Origin: Hyphomicrobiales bacterium | GTDB lineage: Bacteria; Pseudomonadota; Alphaproteobacteria; Rhizobiales; JALURZ01 | Assembly (NCBI GenBank): GCA_027058735.1 | Contig: JALURZ010000023.1 | Coordinates: forward strand, 1 to 17,337 | Reading direction: 5' to 3' | Length of the DNA: 17,337 bases | Shown: positions 12,631-17,337 of the stretch, in pieces | Layout: each line of letters starts with the position of its first letter | Numbering within the stretch: the stretch's first letter is position 1 | The notes under the pieces: model-generated | Told to the model about the DNA's origin: nothing | Seen by the model: the letters and a program-made list of their open reading frames with translations, nothing else | The model's database searches: none | Position numbers and translations under genes: made by a program

Positions 12631-15585
12631 ATGTCCGCCCCGCTTCTTGACACCGCAGGCCCCATCAAGCCGCCCGCCGATGAGCAGCGCGCCGGACAGG
12701 CGATGGCGGACATTCTGAACCCGGCGGACGGCGACGCAGCCGGGATGCGCCTGGCCGCACTGGTGCGCGGCAATCCGCGTGCGCAAGACCTGCTGGCGGC
12801 CGTGTTCGGGGCCTCGCCGTTCCTGTCCGCCCTGGTGCGCACCATGCCGGATGCGGTGTGCGACTGTTTCGAACGCCCGCCCGCGGGGGTGCTCGATTCC
12901 GTGCTTGAAGATATCGCGGCGGTCTCTCGTGGGGCCAAAAACACGGGCGATGAAGCCGCGCTCATGAAAGCGCTGCGGACCTTGCGCAACCGCGCGGCGC
13001 TGCTGGTGGGTCTGTGCGATCTGGCCGGGCGCTGGGACGTGGAGCGGGCCATGGCGGTTCTGACCCGGGTGGCCGACGGTCTCGTTCGCGCCGCCGTCTG
13101 CTGGCTACTGCGCGACGCGCAGGCCGCCGGCATGCTGCCCGGCCTCGATCCGGCGTCTCCGGAAACCGGCTGCGGCTATGTGGTTCTGGCCATGGGCAAA
13201 CAGGGGGCCGGCGAACTCAATTATTCCAGCGATATCGACCTCATCGTCCTTTATGACCGCGAACGCGCGCCGCTGGGGCAGGGGGTGGAGCCCTCGCAAG
13301 CGTTCGTGCGCCTGACCCGGCGCCTTGTGCGCCTGCTTCAGGAACGCACGGGCGACGGCTATGCCTTGCGCGTGGATCTGCGGCTGCGGCCCGATCCGGG
13401 CGCCACCAGCATCGCGATCTCCAGCGACGCGGCGGCGCAATATTACGAGAATTTCGGCCAGAACTGGGAGCGTGCCGCCATGATAAAGGCGCGCCCCGTC
13501 GCCGGCGATCTGGAGATGGGCGAAGAATTTCTTGCGCGACTGACGCCCTTCATCTGGCGCAAATATCTCGATTTCGCCGCCATCGAGGACATTCATTCCA
13601 TCAAGCGGCAGATCCACGCGTTTCGCGGCCACGGGGCGATCGCGGTGGCCGGTCACAACATCAAGCTGGGGCGCGGCGGCATTCGCGAAATCGAGTTTTT
13701 CGTCCAGACCCAGCAATTGATCGCCGGCGGGCGCGCGGAAACCCTGCGCGGACAGCGCACGCTCGATATGCTGGATGCCCTGGCAGACGGCCGCTGGATC
13801 GCCAGGGACGCCGCCCGCAGCCTTGCGCGCGCCTACCGGTTTCTGCGCCACGTCGAGCATCGCCTGCAAATGCTCAATGACGAGCAGACCCAGACCCTGC
13901 CCGGCGATGAGCGCGATCTGCAACGGTTCGCCCGCTTCGCCGGCTTCGACGACGTGGCCGCGTTCTCCGCTGAATTGAGCGGCCATCTCGAACAGGTGCA
14001 GGCCCATTATGCAGCGCTTTTCGAGACCGCCAGCCCGCTGGGCGATGAACAGGGCGTGCTCGTTTTCACCGGCGGCGAGGATGATCCCGGCACGCTGGAA
14101 ACCCTGGCGCGGATGGGTTTTTCCGCGCCCGGCGATGTGGCGGCGAGCGTGCGCGGCTGGCATGCGGGGCGCTACCCAAGCGTGCGCAGCGCGCGGGCGC
14201 GCGAACTGCTGACGGAACTTGTGCCAACCCTGCTCAAGGCATTCGCCGCCACATCGGAGCCGGACCGGGCGCTGCGCGCCTTCGATGCGTTTCTCAAAGA
14301 CCTGCCCGGCGGCGTTCAGTTGTTTTCGCTGCTGCGGGCCAATCCGAAGCTGCTCAACCTGATCGGCGACATCATGGGGGCGGCCCCGCGCCTCGCCCAG
14401 CTCCTGAGTTCCCGGCCCCGGGTTCTGGATGCGGTGATCGATCCGGAATTCTTCGCCGCGCTGCCCACGCTGGAAACCTATCGCGGGCTGCTGGACGAGG
14501 CGTTCGCCGGCGCGCGCGCCCACGAGGAACGCCTCGATATCGCCCGCATCGTCGGGCGCGAGCAGGCCTTCGCCATCGGCGTGCGGGTGCTGTCGGGAAC
14601 GGTCGATGCGCAAGACGCGGCAGCGGCCTATTCCGCGCTCGCCCAGGCCATTGTGGAAAAGCTGCTCGAGGCGGTGCGTGGCGAACTTGAACGTGCTCAT
14701 GGAACGATGCCCGGCGGCACGGTGGCCGTCGTCGCGCTGGGCAAGCTGGGCAGCCGGGAAATGGCCGCCAACTCCGATCTGGATCTCATGGTGATCTATG
14801 ATTTCGACAGGCACGCCACGGCTTCGAGCGGGGCGCGCCCCCTCGCCGGCGGCGCCTATTTCGCCCGGCTCACCCAGCGGCTCATTTCGGCGCTGACCGC
14901 CCTGACCGGCGAGGGGGCTCTCTACCAGGTGGACATGCGGCTGCGGCCCTCCGGCAGCCAGGGACCCATCGCCACCCATATTGACAGCTTCATCGCCTAT
15001 CAGCGCGAGTCGGCCTGGGTGTGGGAAAAGCTGGCCCTGACGCGCGCGCGCGCGATCGCCGGAGATCCGCCCCTGTGCGCGCGGGTCACGGCCGCCATGC
15101 GCGAGGCGCTGTGCATGGCGGCCCTGACCCGCGCGGAGACCGCGCGCGAGGTCGCGCGCATGCGTGCGCGCATCGCCAGGGAAAAAGCGGATTTCGGCCT
15201 CTGGGACCTCAAGCTGGCCCCCGGCGGGCTTGTGGACGTGGAATTCATCGCCCAGTTTCTCCAGATCGTCCACGGCGCGGATACACCCGACGTGCTGGCC
15301 CAGAACACCGGCGAGGCGCTGGGCAAACTGAAGCAGAACGGGTTTCTGGATGCGCGCGATGCTGATGATCTGATCGCCGGCTGGCGGCTTCTCCACACCC
15401 TGTCCCAGGTGCTGCGGCTGTGTGTCGAGGGGCGCTTCGAGCCGCGACGCGCCGGCGGCGAACTTGAGACATTACTTTCACGCGCCGCCGACGTGCCCGA
15501 TCTCACCCGTCTCGAGGCGGCTCTGAAAAAGGTTCAACTACGGATAAAAACGGTTTTTGATCAACTGTTTGCAGATTCAGGCTAG
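12631..15585 (+). CDS. glnE: Bifunctional glutamine synthetase adenylyltransferase/deadenylylase GlnE
   Basis: GlnE controls nitrogen assimilation by adding AMP to, and removing it from, glutamine synthetase, under PII and glutamine control. The 984-residue protein has the two tandem nucleotidyltransferase domains of the family. The N-terminal de-adenylylating domain has LAMGKQGAGELNYSSDIDLI (187-206; D201, D203). The C-terminal adenylylating domain has LGKLGSREMAANSDLDLMVI (D716, D718). RLRPDPG and RLRPSGSQGP mark each unit, and each is followed by a helical regulatory domain containing GRGGIREIEFFVQ or PGGLVDVEFIAQF. Length is slightly over the E. coli enzyme (about 946). It begins 36 bp after the kinase gene and may be co-transcribed. 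Its TAG stop coincides with the left TA border of the inverted-repeat element; the ending FDQLFADSG looks natural, so the protein seems intact. Confidence 0.97.
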   Translation: MSAPLLDTAGPIKPPADEQRAGQAMADILNPADGDAAGMRLAALVRGNPRAQDLLAAVFGASPFLSALVRTMPDAVCDCFERPPAGVLDSVLEDIAAVSRGAKNTGDEAALMKALRTLRNRAALLVGLCDLAGRWDVERAMAVLTRVADGLVRAAVCWLLRDAQAAGMLPGLDPASPETGCGYVVLAMGKQGAGELNYSSDIDLIVLYDRERAPLGQGVEPSQAFVRLTRRLVRLLQERTGDGYALRVDLRLRPDPGATSIAISSDAAAQYYENFGQNWERAAMIKARPVAGDLEMGEEFLARLTPFIWRKYLDFAAIEDIHSIKRQIHAFRGHGAIAVAGHNIKLGRGGIREIEFFVQTQQLIAGGRAETLRGQRTLDMLDALADGRWIARDAARSLARAYRFLRHVEHRLQMLNDEQTQTLPGDERDLQRFARFAGFDDVAAFSAELSGHLEQVQAHYAALFETASPLGDEQGVLVFTGGEDDPGTLETLARMGFSAPGDVAASVRGWHAGRYPSVRSARARELLTELVPTLLKAFAATSEPDRALRAFDAFLKDLPGGVQLFSLLRANPKLLNLIGDIMGAAPRLAQLLSSRPRVLDAVIDPEFFAALPTLETYRGLLDEAFAGARAHEERLDIARIVGREQAFAIGVRVLSGTVDAQDAAAAYSALAQAIVEKLLEAVRGELERAHGTMPGGTVAVVALGKLGSREMAANSDLDLMVIYDFDRHATASSGARPLAGGAYFARLTQRLISALTALTGEGALYQVDMRLRPSGSQGPIATHIDSFIAYQRESAWVWEKLALTRARAIAGDPPLCARVTAAMREALCMAALTRAETAREVARMRARIAREKADFGLWDLKLAPGGLVDVEFIAQFLQIVHGADTPDVLAQNTGEALGKLKQNGFLDARDADDLIAGWRLLHTLSQVLRLCVEGRFEPRRAGGELETLLSRAADVPDLTRLEAALKKVQLRIKTVFDQLFADSG

Positions 15586-15586
15586 C

Positions 15587-15628
15587 CCCTTTCTTGTTTA
15601 TACGGAACCATCTGACCGGATTTCCGCG
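15587..15628 (+). repeat. Left arm of 42-bp perfect inverted repeat
   Basis: The arm begins CCCTTTCTTGTTTATACGG and ends GATTTCCGCG. It is the exact reverse complement of 15699-15740. Confidence 0.97.
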
Positions 15629-15698
15629 CTTTCCGGACTTCGTTATGCCCCCCTTATGGTCAGGCAGACCATGGCGGGGAACATGCCTTGCCAGCAAA

Positions 15699-15740
15699 CG
15701 CGGAAATCCGGTCAGATGGTTCCGTATAAACAAGAAAGGG
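15699..15740 (-). repeat. Right arm of 42-bp perfect inverted repeat
   Basis: The arm begins CGCGGAAATCCGG and ends AAACAAGAAAGGG. It is the exact reverse complement of 15587-15628. Confidence 0.97.
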
Positions 15741-15792
15741 TCTAAAAGAAAACTGGCGGCGATCTTCGCTGCCTGGCGCGCGTGCGGTGTTG

Positions 15793-17337
15793 TCATTCCG
15801 CTTCAGGATCGCCGCCCCCCTCATCCATCATCGCGCGCTTCGGCAGGGCGATGGTCATGGTCGTGCCGGCCCCGTCCTTGCTGTCGATCCGGAACGATCC
15901 GCCGTGCAATTCAACCAGCGAGCGCGAAATGGCCAGCCCCAGGCCGCTGCCGCCGCGGGTCCGGGTGAACTGGTTTTCGACCTGTTCGAAGGGCCGTCCG
16001 AGCTTTTCGATTTCATCGGTGGGAATGCCGATGCCGGTGTCGGCGACGCTCACCACCAGTTCGCCGTTTTGCGATTTCGCCGTAAGCGTGACCGTGCCCC
16101 CGGCGGGTGTGAATTTGATCGCGTTCGACAAAAGATTGATCAGGACCTGCTTGACCGCGCGGCGGTCGCCATCGAGAACCAGACCGGCCCTGACCCTGGA
16201 TTTCAGGATCAGGCCGTTTTCCTCCGCGCGTGGCTCCACCAGGCGCAGGCATTCGCCGATGAGTTCGCCCATATCCAGTTTCTCGACCGACAGGGTGATG
16301 CGGCCTGCCTCGATCTTCGACATGTCCAGAATGGCGTCGATGACATCGTGCAGGTGACGCCCGCTCTTGCGGATGTCGTTGGCGTATTCGCGATACTTGT
16401 CTGAGCCGATATCGCCGAACAGCTCTTCCGACATCACCTCGGAAAATCCGATGATCGCGTTGAGGGGAGTGCGCAATTCGTGGCTCATGTTGGCCAGAAA
16501 GGTGGTCTTGGAGAGGCTGGCCTCTTCGGCGCGGGTTTTTTCCATCATCAGCCTGTCGGCCATCACCGCGAGTTCCTGGGTCTGGCGTTCAAGCTCGGCG
16601 CGCGATTTCTGGTGCTCGGCGATGGTGGCGCGCAATTCGCGCTCGCTTTCCATCAAACGCTCCTCATGGGTCTTGAGTACGGTTATGTCGGTGCCCACCG
16701 ACACGAAGCCGCCATCCTCCGTGCGCCGTTCGTTGATCTGGAACCAGCGGCCGTCCTTGTGCTGGATTTCGTAGTGGCTGCCCTCCTCGCCATCCGCCAG
16801 GCCGCCGGTTATGCGGGTGCGCACTTCGGGCTTGGAGCAGGCGGCCGCGATTTCATCATACGGCGTACCGGGCCTGATCTTGGCGTTGGAGAGGCCGTGA
16901 AAGCGCTGGTATTTGGAGTTGCACAAGACAAGCCTGTTGGCCTTGTCCCACAGCACGAAGGTCTCCGAAATGTTCTCGATGGCCTGGGCCAGATGGCGCC
17001 CGGCTTGATCGGAACGCCTGTCGGCGTTCTTCTGCTCGGTGATGTCGATGGTGATGCCGATCAGGCGCGGATTGCCGCCCTCCTCATCGCGGGTCAGTTC
17101 GCCGCGCGCGCGCAGCCACAACCATTCGCCATCCGCGCGGCGCAGCCTGAAATCGGTGTCGATGGCGCTGCCGCCGCTCTTGAGCAGGCCGTCGACCTCC
17201 TCATACAGCGTGCGGTCGTCCGGATGCAGCCGGTCCATGACCTCGCCAAACGGGATCGGCCCGTCGCGCCGCTGCACTCCGAGCATGTCGAACAGCGAGG
17301 CGGACCAGTGAAAATGACCGCGCCCGATGTCCCAGTC
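15793..17337 (-). CDS. PAS-domain hybrid-free sensor histidine kinase, PleC/DivJ-like (N terminus cut by window edge)
   Basis: The visible 514 residues form a cytosolic-type sensor kinase whose start lies beyond the window. The frame stays open through base 17337, and upstream residues (WDIGRGHFHWSASLFD) continue a PAS domain, so the internal ATG at 17286 is not the real start. In order: a PAS/PAC unit ending GITIDITEQKN; a second PAS (SETFVLWDKANRLVLCNSKY to FVSVGTDIT); a charged coiled-coil linker; a HisKA domain with FLANMSHELRTPLNAIIGFS (His at about visible residue 286) followed by LDMSKIEAGR; and an ATPase domain with NLLSNAIKFTP, DTGIGIP and GGSGLGLAIS. The HisKA segment closely resembles PleC/DivJ/PdhS kinases that act on the cell-division regulator DivK. 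A PleC homologue next to glnE fits rhizobial gene order as I recall it. Assignment to PleC itself is not proven. No receiver domain is present. Confidence 0.88.
   Translation of the reverse strand, partial: DWDIGRGHFHWSASLFDMLGVQRRDGPIPFGEVMDRLHPDDRTLYEEVDGLLKSGGSAIDTDFRLRRADGEWLWLRARGELTRDEEGGNPRLIGITIDITEQKNADRRSDQAGRHLAQAIENISETFVLWDKANRLVLCNSKYQRFHGLSNAKIRPGTPYDEIAAACSKPEVRTRITGGLADGEEGSHYEIQHKDGRWFQINERRTEDGGFVSVGTDITVLKTHEERLMESERELRATIAEHQKSRAELERQTQELAVMADRLMMEKTRAEEASLSKTTFLANMSHELRTPLNAIIGFSEVMSEELFGDIGSDKYREYANDIRKSGRHLHDVIDAILDMSKIEAGRITLSVEKLDMGELIGECLRLVEPRAEENGLILKSRVRAGLVLDGDRRAVKQVLINLLSNAIKFTPAGGTVTLTAKSQNGELVVSVADTGIGIPTDEIEKLGRPFEQVENQFTRTRGGSGLGLAISRSLVELHGGSFRIDSKDGAGTTMTIALPKRAMMDEGGGDPEAE

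Larger units (their letters stand above)
15583..15744. mobile_element. MITE-like element with long terminal inverted repeats
   Basis: Two 42-bp arms, 15587-15628 and 15699-15740, are perfect reverse complements around a 70-nt centre. Allowing one mismatch, the pairing extends outward to the TAG/CTA at the edges, giving 46-bp arms. A TA dinucleotide sits at each border (15583-15584 and 15743-15744), as expected for a target duplication by IS630/Tc1-mariner-type transposases. The arms are about 50% GC, well below the flanking genes. The centre has its own small hairpin (ATGGTC 15656-15661, GACCAT 15667-15672). No transposase is encoded. It lies between convergent glnE and the kinase gene, where either transcript would fold into a very stable hairpin, so it could also act as a bidirectional terminator. 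Confidence 0.7.

Noticed and set aside
11143..12786. 547-codon open frame on the minus strand
   Set aside because: It is antisense to the histidine kinase gene, with Gln/His/Arg-rich composition and no family resemblance.
15036..15056. Alternating CG tracts (also near 5887-5900, 2984-2995 and 3129-3142)
   Set aside because: They lie inside coding sequence and encode Arg/Ala runs. They are explained by high GC and codon bias rather than a dedicated repeat.
13105..15396. 763-codon open frame on the minus strand
   Set aside because: It is antisense to glnE, whose catalytic motifs are intact. It has no domain signature and shadow-like composition.
15503..15796. Short open frames on both strands across the inverted-repeat element
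   Set aside because: They arise from the repeat arms themselves and have no ribosome sites or domains. The mirrored peptides reflect the DNA symmetry, not coding.
1..17337. Search for CRISPR arrays, tRNA/rRNA genes, transposase genes, toxin-antitoxin or phage defence genes
   Set aside because: No regularly spaced repeats, cloverleaf-type sequence or matching protein motifs were seen on either strand.

Overview
The window is high-GC, densely packed bacterial DNA. It almost certainly comes from an alphaproteobacterium: a heterotetrameric sarcosine oxidase operon, the ccmI-ccmE-ccmF-ccmH order, and a degP / response regulator / histidine kinase / glnE / PleC-like kinase series are typical of that class, especially rhizobia and relatives. 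The genus cannot be read from the sequence. No tRNA, rRNA, CRISPR array or transposase gene was seen.

Layout. (1) 1-1936, minus strand: soxB, soxD and the start of soxA, three subunits of tetrameric sarcosine oxidase, which oxidises sarcosine and passes the methyl carbon to tetrahydrofolate. (2) 1937-2123: divergent intergenic region. (3) 2124-6243, plus strand: ccmI, ccmE, ccmF, ccmH, the late (heme chaperone, lyase and apocytochrome-handling) half of the System I cytochrome c maturation pathway. (4) 6413-8691, plus: two exported accessory genes, a cyclase-family protein with a signal peptide and a lipoprotein with a metallo-beta-lactamase fold of the NAPE-PLD type. Each lacks at least one expected metal ligand. 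(5) 8810-10318, plus: a DegP/HtrA periplasmic protease with two PDZ domains, followed by two perfect 9-bp hairpins. (6) 10527-12594, plus: an overlapping OmpR-type regulator and membrane histidine kinase pair. (7) 12631-15585, plus: glnE, the bifunctional glutamine synthetase adenylyltransferase/deadenylylase. (8) 15583-15744: a 42-bp perfect inverted repeat around a 70-nt centre, flanked by TA, best read as a small non-autonomous element (MITE) abutting the glnE stop codon. (9) 15793-17337, minus: a PAS-PAS histidine kinase of the PleC/DivJ type, cut by the window edge.

The functional themes are one-carbon/methylamine-derived carbon metabolism (sox), biogenesis and quality control of envelope proteins (ccm, degP, probably the two-component pair), and nitrogen and cell-cycle control (glnE, PleC-like kinase). 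Most of the window is a conserved housekeeping neighbourhood. The less ordinary parts are the two secreted genes between ccmH and degP and the MITE-like repeat between glnE and the kinase. I found no convincing evidence of a wholly new multigene system.
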